Positions 1 to 7,330 of a DNA stretch of 64,000 nucleotides are shown piece after piece. The DNA lies in assembly GCA_964449325.1 (NCBI GenBank), contig CAYUYJ010000015.1, positions 17,147-81,146 on the forward strand, written 5' to 3'. The stretch's first letter is position 1. Each line of letters starts with the position of its first letter. Source of the stretch: RGIG3002 sp964449325 (GTDB lineage: Bacteria; Bacillota; Clostridia; Lachnospirales; Lachnospiraceae). Below the pieces are notes generated by a model, which ran no database searches, had not been told where the DNA came from, and saw nothing but the letters and a program-made list of their open reading frames with translations. A program made the position numbers and the translations under genes.

Positions 1-977
1 CCAAGCTTGATATGGAAAAGGAAGATGCTTTCAGAGTGGGTGTTTCCATCGGCTCCGGTGTAGGCTCCTTACAGGCAATGGAGAGAGAACATACAAAGCT
101 GGTAGAGAAAGGACCCGGAAAGGTCAATCCGCTTTTTGTTCCTTTGGTCATTTGTAATATGGCAGCCGGAAATGTATCCATCCAGTTTGGGTTAAAAGGA
201 AAAAGTATTAATGTAGTAACGGCATGTGCAACCGGTACAAACTCCATCGGTGAAGCATTTCGTTCCATTCAGTACGGCGAGGCAGACGTGATGTTTGCAG
301 GCGGTTCTGAGGGCAGTGTTACACCTATCGGTATTGCAGGTTTTGGTGCACTTACAGCGCTTACCTCATCGGATGACCCGGAAAGATGTTCCATTCCTTT
401 TGACAAAGAAAGAAGCGGCTTCGTTATGGGTGAAGGTGCAGGTGTTGTTGTTTTGGAAGAATTAGAGCACGCTAAAAAACGTGGTGCTAAAATTTATGCA
501 GAAGTAGTAGGTTATGGCTGTACTTCCGATGCATATCATATCACTTCTCCGGCAGAGGACGGTTCCGGTGCAGCAAAAGCAATGGAATATGCGTTAGAGG
601 ATGCAAAAGTATCACCGGAGCAGATTACTTACATTAATGCTCACGGAACAAGTACACATCACAACGATTTGTTTGAGACAAGAGCTATTAAGTTGACCTT
701 TGGTGAACATGCAAAGGACATTAAAATCAATTCAACCAAATCCATGATCGGACATCTTCTCGGTGCAGCAGGTGCGGTGGAATTTATTACTTGTGTGAAG
801 GAACTGGAGGAAGGCTACATTCATCCTACAGTCGGTTACAAAGTACCGGATGAAGAATGTGATTTGGATTATTGTAAGGAAGCGGTAACAGGTGAGTTTG
901 AATATGCGTTGTCCAATTCCCTTGGCTTTGGCGGACATAATGCATGTCTGTTGGTAAAAAAATACAAAGAAGATTAG
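1..977 (+). CDS. fabF: 3-oxoacyl-ACP synthase II (partial, 5' end off window)
   Basis: Condensing enzyme that elongates acyl-ACP with malonyl-ACP in type II fatty acid synthesis (cytosol). The reading frame is open to the left edge, and only about 325 residues are present where the family has about 410, so the N-terminus lies outside. The thiolase-fold catalytic triad is visible: the active-site Cys in TACATGTNS, His in NAHGTSTHHND, and the second His in KSMIGHLLGAAGA; the C-terminal SNSLGFGGHNA is also typical. It is followed after 12 bp by fabZ and forms the head of a fabF-fabZ-flavoprotein-fabH run. Very sure of the family; FabF rather than FabB follows from the Firmicutes context. Confidence 0.95.
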   Translation, partial: KLDMEKEDAFRVGVSIGSGVGSLQAMEREHTKLVEKGPGKVNPLFVPLVICNMAAGNVSIQFGLKGKSINVVTACATGTNSIGEAFRSIQYGEADVMFAGGSEGSVTPIGIAGFGALTALTSSDDPERCSIPFDKERSGFVMGEGAGVVVLEELEHAKKRGAKIYAEVVGYGCTSDAYHITSPAEDGSGAAKAMEYALEDAKVSPEQITYINAHGTSTHHNDLFETRAIKLTFGEHAKDIKINSTKSMIGHLLGAAGAVEFITCVKELEEGYIHPTVGYKVPDEECDLDYCKEAVTGEFEYALSNSLGFGGHNACLLVKKYKED

Positions 978-989
978 GAAGGAAATGCT

Positions 990-1427
990 ATGGCAGTTTA
1001 TGATATTAAACAAATTATGGAGATTATTCCGCACAGACAGCCGTTTCTGTTAATTGATTCCATTGAGGAATTGGAAACCGGAAAAAGAGCGGTAGGAAAA
1101 AAATGCGTAACCTATAATGAACCGTTTTTTGCAGGTCATTTTCCGAAGGAACCGGTTATGCCGGGGGTACTCATTATTGAAGCATTGGCACAGGTAGGTG
1201 CGGTAGCCATTTTGAGTCAGCCGGAGTTTAAGGGAAAAACCGCATATTTTGGTGCAATAAATTCGGCAAAATTCAAAGGGAAGGTTGTTCCCGGGGATGT
1301 ACTCCGCCTGGAAACCGAAATTGTAAAAGTAAAGGGACCTATCGGTGTTGGCAGTGCCAAAGCCTATGTAGGAGATAAATTAGTAGCGCAGGCAGAGCTT
1401 ACTTTTGCCATTGGAGAAGGTGCATGA
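990..1427 (+). CDS. fabZ: 3-hydroxyacyl-ACP dehydratase
   Basis: Dehydrates 3-hydroxyacyl-ACP to trans-2-enoyl-ACP in the FASII cycle. The 145-residue single hot-dog domain has the usual length. The start is supported by a purine-rich GGAAGG a few bases upstream. Motifs: IIPHRQPFLLID near the N-terminus, the catalytic His in AGHFPKEPVMPG (His50) and the catalytic Glu in LIIEALAQ (Glu64). The stop codon overlaps the ATG of the next gene (ATGA), which implies translational coupling to the flavoprotein reductase candidate. No FabA-type isomerase signature was noticed. Confidence 0.95.
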   Translation: MAVYDIKQIMEIIPHRQPFLLIDSIEELETGKRAVGKKCVTYNEPFFAGHFPKEPVMPGVLIIEALAQVGAVAILSQPEFKGKTAYFGAINSAKFKGKVVPGDVLRLETEIVKVKGPIGVGSAKAYVGDKLVAQAELTFAIGEGA

Positions 1428-2479
1428 AAATAAAACCGTTAGTAATAGGAGACTTAATTGCAAAAGTTCCGGTTATTCAGGGTGGAATGGGAGTCGGAGT
1501 CAGTTTATCTAACCTTGCAGGAGCCGTTGCATTAGAGGGTGGTATCGGTGTGATTTCTACAGCGCAGATTGGTTATCGGCTGCCGGAGTTTGATTTACAT
1601 CCCATTGAAGCAAATTTAAAGGCAATCGGGGATGAAATTGCAAAAGCGAAAGAGAAGGCAAAAGGCGGCATTATCGGCGTAAATATCATGGTTGCCACAA
1701 GACGTTATGAGGATTATGTAAAAGCGGCGGTGGAAGCAGGTGTGGATTTGATTATTTCGGGTGCAGGACTTCCGATGACGCTTCCTGAGTTGGTGAAGGG
1801 TGCCAAAACCAAAATTGCACCTATTGTTTCCAGTGTAAAATCGGCACAGGTTATTTGCAAATACTGGCTGAAAAAATACAGCCGTCTGCCGGATATGGTA
1901 GTGATTGAAGGACCCAAGGCGGGAGGTCATCTTGGCTTTTCCAAAGAGCAGTTGGAGCATATGGAAGAGTTGGACTATGATACGGAAATTCGTAACATTA
2001 TTGAAGAAGTAAATAACTTTGGAAATACACAGGGAAAAGATGTTCCGGTTGTGGTAGCCGGCGGTATCTATTCCAAAGAGGACATGGAACATGCACTTTC
2101 TCTTGGAGCGAAAGGAGTGCAGGTGGCAACCCGTTTTGTGACAACCTACGAATGCGACGCTTCCATGGAATATAAACAGGCATATTTAGATGCCAAAAAA
2201 GAGGACATTGTTATTGTAAAAAGTCCGGTGGGAATGCCGGGACGTGCAATCAACAATGCTTTCATGAAGAAAGCGGCACAAGGGCAGATTCCGCATGGAA
2301 GATGCCATCTGTGTGTGCAGACCTGCAAGCCGGATGAAACACCATATTGTATTACAGATGCACTTGTGAATGCAGTAAAAGGAAATGTGGATGAAGGGCT
2401 GATTTTCTGCGGAGAAAATGCATGGCGTTCCAATAAAATGGAATCAGTAAAAGAGATTATGCAGGAATTTGCGAACTGA
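1424..2479 (+). CDS. FabK/nitronate monooxygenase-like FMN oxidoreductase
   Basis: A 351-residue TIM-barrel flavoprotein of the nitronate monooxygenase/2-nitropropane dioxygenase superfamily. Visible features are the N-terminal VIQGGMGVGVS, ISGAGLPMT, the phosphate-binding VVVAGGIYS and GAKGVQVATRFV. FabK, the FMN-dependent enoyl-ACP reductase, belongs to the same superfamily, and this gene sits between fabZ and fabH and overlaps the fabZ stop by 4 bp, so an enoyl-reductase or FASII-linked role is plausible. It is longer than typical FabK (about 310-320 residues) and has a C-terminal cysteine cluster, Cys294, Cys297, Cys301 and Cys309 (CHLC...C...C), which I do not associate with classical FabK. 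Substrate is therefore unresolved: enoyl-ACP reductase or nitronate-type oxidoreductase. Confidence 0.8.
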   Translation: MKIKPLVIGDLIAKVPVIQGGMGVGVSLSNLAGAVALEGGIGVISTAQIGYRLPEFDLHPIEANLKAIGDEIAKAKEKAKGGIIGVNIMVATRRYEDYVKAAVEAGVDLIISGAGLPMTLPELVKGAKTKIAPIVSSVKSAQVICKYWLKKYSRLPDMVVIEGPKAGGHLGFSKEQLEHMEELDYDTEIRNIIEEVNNFGNTQGKDVPVVVAGGIYSKEDMEHALSLGAKGVQVATRFVTTYECDASMEYKQAYLDAKKEDIVIVKSPVGMPGRAINNAFMKKAAQGQIPHGRCHLCVQTCKPDETPYCITDALVNAVKGNVDEGLIFCGENAWRSNKMESVKEIMQEFAN

Positions 2480-2537
2480 GATGAAAAGAAACAGAAGTAT
2501 TGTACATTCATTTGCAATACGGAAGAAAGAGGATAAT

Positions 2538-3506
2538 ATGTCTATTAAAATATTGGGAACCGGAAGCTTCCTTCCTGAAAACGTAGCGACCAATGATTTT
2601 TTGTCAACAATTATGGATACTTCTGACGAATGGATCAGTAGTCGTACCGGTATTAAGGAAAGACGGCTTGCAAAAACTGAAACGACAGCTTCCATGTCAG
2701 CGGAGGCTGCAAAGCGTGCTCTCGAGGATGCGGGAGTAAATGCGGAAGAACTGGATTTGATTATCGTGGGAACTCTGAGCGGCGATCATATCACACCGTC
2801 TACGGCATGTGAGGTTCAGGCGGCTATCGGTGCATCAGGTGCAGTGGCATTTGACATTAATGCAGCATGTTCCGGCTTCATTTTCGGTATGAATACGGCT
2901 TACGCTTATATGCAGTGCAAAATGGCGAAAAAAGCGTTGGTTATCGGTGCGGAAACTTTATCAAAAATCATGGATTGGAATGACAGAAGTACCTGTGTCT
3001 TGTTTGGAGACGGTGCAGGAGCCGCAGTGCTTGGTGTATCGGAGGAAAAAGGCGGAGTGCTTGGATTTGAACAAGGATCTGACGGTGCAAGGGGTATGGT
3101 GCTTGCCTGTGCTGACAGGAAGAATAACAATCCCTTTGTTGAAAATTCTAAAGAACTGGATTATGTACATATGGACGGACAGGAAGTATACAAATTCGCG
3201 GTAACAACCGTTCCGGTTTCGATTCAGAACGTGTTGGAGAAAGCGGATTTGCAAGTAGATGATATAAAATATTTCCTTTTGCATCAGGCAAACATCCGCA
3301 TCATTCAGTCGGTATCCAAGAGGCTTCATGTGCCCATGGAAAGATTTCCGATCAGTCTTGACCATTGCGGAAATATTTCAGCGGCGAGTGTGCCGATTTT
3401 GTTAGATGAAGTAAATAAAAAAGGAATGTTGCAGAAGGGGGATAAGATTGTAATGTCCGGGTTCGGCGGCGGACTTACATGGGGAACCTGCGTAGTAGAA
3501 TGGTAA
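2538..3506 (+). CDS. fabH: 3-oxoacyl-ACP synthase III
   Basis: Initiates fatty acid synthesis by condensing acyl-CoA with malonyl-ACP. I start it at 2538 (SIKILGTGSFLPE) rather than at an upstream in-frame ATG at 2469, because AAGAAAGAGGA lies just before 2538 and FabH proteins begin with this strand. The result is 322 residues, the family length. The triad is intact: Cys111 in AACSG, His249 in LLHQAN and Asn279 in CGNISAAS; FGGGLTWG closes the protein. It lies about 58 bp after the flavoprotein and its stop codon abuts the stop codon of convergent bioB with no bases between. Confidence 0.95.
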   Translation: MSIKILGTGSFLPENVATNDFLSTIMDTSDEWISSRTGIKERRLAKTETTASMSAEAAKRALEDAGVNAEELDLIIVGTLSGDHITPSTACEVQAAIGASGAVAFDINAACSGFIFGMNTAYAYMQCKMAKKALVIGAETLSKIMDWNDRSTCVLFGDGAGAAVLGVSEEKGGVLGFEQGSDGARGMVLACADRKNNNPFVENSKELDYVHMDGQEVYKFAVTTVPVSIQNVLEKADLQVDDIKYFLLHQANIRIIQSVSKRLHVPMERFPISLDHCGNISAASVPILLDEVNKKGMLQKGDKIVMSGFGGGLTWGTCVVEW

Positions 3507-4478
3507 CTACGCAAGGTCAAATCCCATGGATGAAAGCATTTCTTTATCCTGATTAATATTATTACCGGAGGTTGTCAGCATATCTCCGGTAATTGTTGCA
3601 TTAGCACCGGAAAGGAATGCCTTTTTGCCGGAATCCTCCATTAGATTTCTTCCTGCTGCAAGGCGGATGTAGGCAGTAGGATTAATATAGCGGAACATGG
3701 CAATGGTGCGCAGTATTTCTGCTTCGCTGAGTTTGGGGAGTCCCTCAAATGCGGTTCCTTTGATTGGAATCAAGGCATTTAACGGAATGGATTCTACAGA
3801 AAGCTCCGACAGACTTAATGCCATATCCAAACGATCTTCAAAGGTTTCTCCCATACCGATAATACCGCCTGAGCAGACGGTCAAGCCCACTTCATGAGCA
3901 AGACGGATGCCTTCGATTTTATCCTCATAACGGTGAGTAGTACAAATATTAGGGAAATTTCTTTTTGAGGTTTCGATATTTTCATGGTACATTTCCACAC
4001 CGCTTTCCTTTAAAGCCTGAAAGGCTTCTTTGGTAAGCAGACCGTGGGAGGCACACAATTTGATATCACAGCTTTCGGACATTTCTTTGTAGGCCTCACA
4101 GGCTTTTTGTAAATCTTCTCCTTGTAAAGTACGTCCTGCCGTTACAATGGAATAACGGTGTACCCCTTTTTCGGCATGCTTTTTGCAGTCGTTTACAAGT
4201 GTTTCTTTGTCTAAAAATCCATATTCCTCTACACCGGTATGGTGATGTGCACTCTGGGCACAGAATTTGCAGTTTTCGCTGCATCTGCCGCTTCTGCCGT
4301 TGATAATGGCACAAAGGTCAATATGATTGCCGCACAATGTCTCCCGGATACGATTGGCTCCGGTACACAGAGTTTCCAAATCCGCAGCGGCAAAAAAACT
4401 TAAATCAGCATCTCTTGTCAGTCGTTTTCCGGCTATAATTTCGTCTGCTAATTTTAATACATCTACTTTAGTTTCCAT
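3507..4478 (-). CDS. bioB: biotin synthase
   Basis: Radical SAM enzyme that inserts sulfur into dethiobiotin. The 323 residues match the family. The [4Fe-4S] motif CSENCKFC (Cys66, Cys70, Cys73) is followed by AQSAHHH; downstream are IVTAGR, MYHENIETS and CSGGIIGMGET, and the C-terminal half contains the AAGRNLMED block. AGAGAGGA precedes the ATG. It is downstream of bioY on the same strand (45 bp gap) and should share the BirA-controlled promoter at about 5150-5210. No bioA, bioD or bioF is present in the window, so dethiobiotin must be made elsewhere or imported as a precursor. Confidence 0.95.
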   Translation of the reverse strand: METKVDVLKLADEIIAGKRLTRDADLSFFAAADLETLCTGANRIRETLCGNHIDLCAIINGRSGRCSENCKFCAQSAHHHTGVEEYGFLDKETLVNDCKKHAEKGVHRYSIVTAGRTLQGEDLQKACEAYKEMSESCDIKLCASHGLLTKEAFQALKESGVEMYHENIETSKRNFPNICTTHRYEDKIEGIRLAHEVGLTVCSGGIIGMGETFEDRLDMALSLSELSVESIPLNALIPIKGTAFEGLPKLSEAEILRTIAMFRYINPTAYIRLAAGRNLMEDSGKKAFLSGANATITGDMLTTSGNNINQDKEMLSSMGFDLA

Positions 4479-4523
4479 AATATATATCCTCTCTATATTC
4501 TTTGAAGCAGCAGCCTTCCGCTG

Positions 4524-5087
4524 TTAGGCAGCAGGCTGTGTGGCAATCAGATTTGCTTTAATCAGGCGTTTGCGGATTTCATTTCCTACAAAGGCACCGA
4601 TTAAGATTTTTACGGCATCGCCCGGAAGATAAGGGATTACTCCCGCCCACAATGCTTTCACGAAATCCATATTTGCCTGATAAGCAAGCCAAACGGTACC
4701 AAACGCGTAGCACACAAGAGTACCAAGCACCATGCCAAGAATGTACATATAAATTTTGCCGTTAAATTTTTCAACAAAGATTCCGCTGATTAGGCTTAAG
4801 AAAATAAATCCGATTAAATAACCGCCTGTAGGACCAAGTAACTTTGCGGGACCGGAAGTAAACGCGGAGAAAACCGGAACGCCTACCAGTCCGATAAGCA
4901 GATAGATAAGATAGCTGACAGTACCATTTTTCCAGCCTAAAATCATGACGGTAAGATAAATGGCAAGATTCGTAAAGGAAATCGGAACCGGTGAAATCGG
5001 AATAGCAATGGATAAAGGTCCTAAAATACAAGTTACGGCTGCCATTAAAGCAATCAGTGTCAGAGTTACAGTTTTGGTATTTTTCAT
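4524..5087 (-). CDS. bioY: biotin ECF transporter substrate-binding subunit BioY
   Basis: Membrane S-component that captures biotin and docks with an ECF energising module (not encoded here). I use the ATG at 5087 (MKNTKTVTLTLIALMAAVT) because a GGAG-type ribosome site sits upstream; a longer in-frame extension to 5216 would run through the promoter and operator. The 187 residues hold about six hydrophobic segments, with the family motif ISPVPISFTNLAIYL and GPTGGYLIGF. First gene of bioY-bioB. Upstream lie a 7-bp stem (5103-5128), a promoter and a BirA-type operator. Confidence 0.93.
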   Translation of the reverse strand: MKNTKTVTLTLIALMAAVTCILGPLSIAIPISPVPISFTNLAIYLTVMILGWKNGTVSYLIYLLIGLVGVPVFSAFTSGPAKLLGPTGGYLIGFIFLSLISGIFVEKFNGKIYMYILGMVLGTLVCYAFGTVWLAYQANMDFVKALWAGVIPYLPGDAVKILIGAFVGNEIRKRLIKANLIATQPAA

Positions 5088-5102
5088 AATAAGCTCCATT
5101 CT

Positions 5103-5128
5103 GTCGACAAGGATAATAAACTGTCGAC
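5103..5128 (-). other. hairpin in bioY 5' leader
   Basis: GTCGACA (5103-5109) and TGTCGAC (5122-5128) are exact reverse complements around a 12-nt loop, and each contains the self-complementary hexamer GTCGAC. The element lies between the predicted transcription start and the bioY ribosome site. There is no U-tract, so it is not an intrinsic terminator; it could stabilise the mRNA or be a second protein-binding site. Function unknown. Confidence 0.4.
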
Positions 5129-5151
5129 GTTTATTCGTTTTCTTCTTTTTC

Positions 5152-5207
5152 AGTGTAGTATACAAAAAATCAATTGTCAACCTAGATATTTTATTTTGGT
5201 TAACAAT
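5152..5207 (-). promoter_or_regulatory. bioYB promoter overlapped by BirA-type operator
   Basis: On the minus strand TTGACA (5175-5180), a 17-bp spacer and TACACT (5152-5157) form a good sigma-A promoter. Overlapping the -35 is an inverted repeat ATTGTCAACC (5173-5182), 15 bp, GGTTAACAAT (5198-5207), with one mismatch between arms. This matches the known architecture of BirA sites (TTGTnAACC, about 14-16 bp, GGTTnACAA). Repression of bioY-bioB when biotin is plentiful is the expected outcome. birA itself is not in the window. Confidence 0.85.
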
Positions 5208-5346
5208 GCAATACAAAGGTATTAAGAGTCGCGTGGTTGATAATAAGATTCAAATTTGCCGGGAAAGGTTTGGAAAGCAGATAGTATAAATGAAAAAAAT
5301 ACCCATATATATAGTTATGAAGAACATAGAACGGCAGAAAGAAACA

Positions 5347-5955
5347 ATGTTGAATTATATATGGGCATTTATGATACTATTGGGAATCATATACGGTACA
5401 ATAACCGGAAATATGGAAGCACTCACTAATGCAGCGATGAATTCGGCAGGAGAAGCGGTTTCTTTGTGTATTACCATGCTTGGAGTGATGGCACTTTGGA
5501 TGGGATTAATGGAAATTGCCCGGAAATCCGGACTGATTGCAAAAATGACAAAAGGGATTCAACCTTTTATTTCCTTTATGTTTCCTAAAATTCCAAAGGA
5601 GCATGAGGCAAGAGAATATATTTCCACCAATTTGATTGCTAATGTACTGGGACTTGGTTGGGCATGTACACCGGCAGGATTGAAAGCGATGGAGGCATTG
5701 GCGAAGCTGGAGCAGGAGCGGGGGAATCCGCAATATATGGAAAACGGAAGGCTACGGGATGCGAGTGATGAGATGTGTACGTTTCTGGTACTGAATATTT
5801 CGTCTCTACAACTTATTCCTGTTAATATGATTGCTTATCGGAGTCAGTACGGAAGTGTCAATCCTGCAGCGGTGATTGCTCCTGCACTGATAGCGACTTT
5901 TTTCAGCACTCTGGTAGCAGTCGTGTATTGCAAGCTGAAAGAAAAGAGCAGGTAG
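5347..5955 (+). CDS. spmA: spore maturation protein A-like membrane protein
   Basis: Nucleoside-recognition (Gate) domain membrane protein of the SpmA family, known from Bacillus as needed for spore-core dehydration; homologues also occur in non-sporulating contexts as putative transporters. I favour the ATG at 5347 (MLNYIWAFMILLGIIYG), which aligns with the hydrophobic family N-terminus; an in-frame ATG at 5290 would add 19 polar residues. Recognisable blocks are LGVMALWMGLMEIARKSGL, PKEHEAREYISTNLIAN, LGLGWACTPAGLKAM and FLVLNISSLQLIPVNMIAYR. The next gene, spmB, starts 6 bp after the stop; the pair is conserved as a unit. Confidence 0.9.
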   Translation: MLNYIWAFMILLGIIYGTITGNMEALTNAAMNSAGEAVSLCITMLGVMALWMGLMEIARKSGLIAKMTKGIQPFISFMFPKIPKEHEAREYISTNLIANVLGLGWACTPAGLKAMEALAKLEQERGNPQYMENGRLRDASDEMCTFLVLNISSLQLIPVNMIAYRSQYGSVNPAAVIAPALIATFFSTLVAVVYCKLKEKSR

Positions 5956-5961
5956 ATTTCT

Positions 5962-6489
5962 ATGGTAAATGTATTATCGAATATTTCCAACATCATTATT
6001 CCACTGGTTATTTTTTATATTGTGGCATACGGCATTGCTGCTAAAACAGAGGTTTATGATAATTTTGTAAAGGGAGCCAAGGAAGGCTTCATGACGGTAT
6101 TTCAGATTATGCCGACTTTAGTCGGATTGATGGTAGGAGTAGGGGTGCTTCGAGCTTCCGGTTTTTTGGATTTTCTGGGAAGACTTCTTGCGGGAATTAC
6201 AGAGAAAATCGGACTATGCCCGGACTTAGTGCCGATTATTATTATAAAAATGTTCTCCTCCTCTGCGGCAACCGGACTGGTACTGGATATTTTCAAAACT
6301 TACGGACCGGACTCCGTAACCGGAATGATTACCTCTATTATGATGAGCTGTACCGAGACCGTGTTTTATACCATGTCTGTGTATTATATGGCAGCAAAGG
6401 TGACAAAAACAAGATGGACATTGGGGGGAGCGTTGATTAGTACCTTCACGGGGGTGATAGCAAGTATTTTTTTAGGTAAAATGATGTAA
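5962..6489 (+). CDS. spmB: spore maturation protein B-like membrane protein
   Basis: Partner of SpmA, 175 residues, with several hydrophobic segments and the family motifs PTLVGLMVGVGVLRASG, IIIKMFSSSAATGLVLDIF and MMSCTETVFYTMSVYY. It starts 6 bp after spmA, so the two are co-transcribed and probably form one membrane complex. The presence of the intact pair suggests a sporulating ancestor or present sporulation ability, but no other sporulation gene is seen in the window. Confidence 0.92.
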   Translation: MVNVLSNISNIIIPLVIFYIVAYGIAAKTEVYDNFVKGAKEGFMTVFQIMPTLVGLMVGVGVLRASGFLDFLGRLLAGITEKIGLCPDLVPIIIIKMFSSSAATGLVLDIFKTYGPDSVTGMITSIMMSCTETVFYTMSVYYMAAKVTKTRWTLGGALISTFTGVIASIFLGKMM

Positions 6490-6584
6490 GGATGAACGAA
6501 TACGGAAAGTGAAAAAGAAGCTATATAATTCCCGCATATTTTGCTATAATAAAGGCAGAAAAATGGAAGGAACGGAGAAAGAAT

Positions 6585-7274
6585 ATGTTGGGTTATCTGG
6601 AATATTTAAGGGAAATCAACATGGCATCCATATGTGTAAGGATTGTCCTGTCCCTGATAATAGGCGGAATATTGGGAATGGAGAGGGTGCGGAAAAACCG
6701 TCCTACCGGTTTTCGGACTTACATGCTTGTCTGTCTTGGTTCAACTCTTGTCATGATGACAAATCAGTATGTTTACCAGCGGTTCGGTTCTTCGGATTTA
6801 ACGAGGATGGGAGCGCAGGTTATCAGCGGTATTGGTTTTTTGGGTGCCGGGACAATTATTGTAACCGGCAGACAGCAGATAAAGGGTATTATGACGGCAG
6901 CAGGAATGTGGACATCTGCCTGTTGCGGACTTGCTATCGGCATTGGATTTTATGAAGGAGCAATAGCAGGGGGAATTGTTGTTTTTCTCATTATGGAGTT
7001 TTTGGAGAGAATGGAGGGGGTCATCAGAAATCATTCGCAGATTATGGATGTGTATCTGGAATTTGACGGGAAGAAAATGTTCAGTAATTTTCTGACATAT
7101 GCGAGGAATAATGAGTTTGAGGTATCCAATATACAGATGAACAAAAATAAGCACATGAAAGAGAGCGAAATGAGTGTGGTGCTTACATTGGAGAGCCGGA
7201 CGAAGCGGACACAAGAAGAAATGCTTTCGGTAATCAGTAATATGGATGGCGTTGATTTTATTGAAAAACTATAA
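6585..7274 (+). CDS. MgtC/SapB family membrane protein
   Basis: A 229-residue protein with an N-terminal MgtC domain (about residues 13-150): LSLIIGGILGMERVRKNRPTG, RTYMLVCLGSTLVM, GAQVISGIGFLGAGTII and TAAGMWTSACCGLAIG, the strongly conserved membrane core. The C-terminal about 75 residues are soluble and ACT-like in length. MgtC proteins are linked to growth under low magnesium or to inhibition of the F-type ATPase in pathogens; in commensals the role is unclear. GGAGAAAG precedes the ATG. It is 95 bp after spmB and 56 bp before the rhamnosidase, and is not clearly part of either unit. Confidence 0.9.
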   Translation: MLGYLEYLREINMASICVRIVLSLIIGGILGMERVRKNRPTGFRTYMLVCLGSTLVMMTNQYVYQRFGSSDLTRMGAQVISGIGFLGAGTIIVTGRQQIKGIMTAAGMWTSACCGLAIGIGFYEGAIAGGIVVFLIMEFLERMEGVIRNHSQIMDVYLEFDGKKMFSNFLTYARNNEFEVSNIQMNKNKHMKESEMSVVLTLESRTKRTQEEMLSVISNMDGVDFIEKL

Positions 7275-7330
7275 ATGCGGAAGATAAAGTGTTAAAAAGT
7301 ACAAGATTTGCAGTAGACGTGGAGAGAAAA

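Noticed and set aside
4960..5289. Plus-strand frame antisense to bioY and its promoter
   Set aside because: Runs across the BirA operator and promoter; no ribosome site or family.
6509..6955. 148-codon frame overlapping the MgtC-like gene
   Set aside because: Alternate-frame shadow of the clear MgtC reading, which has conserved membrane motifs.
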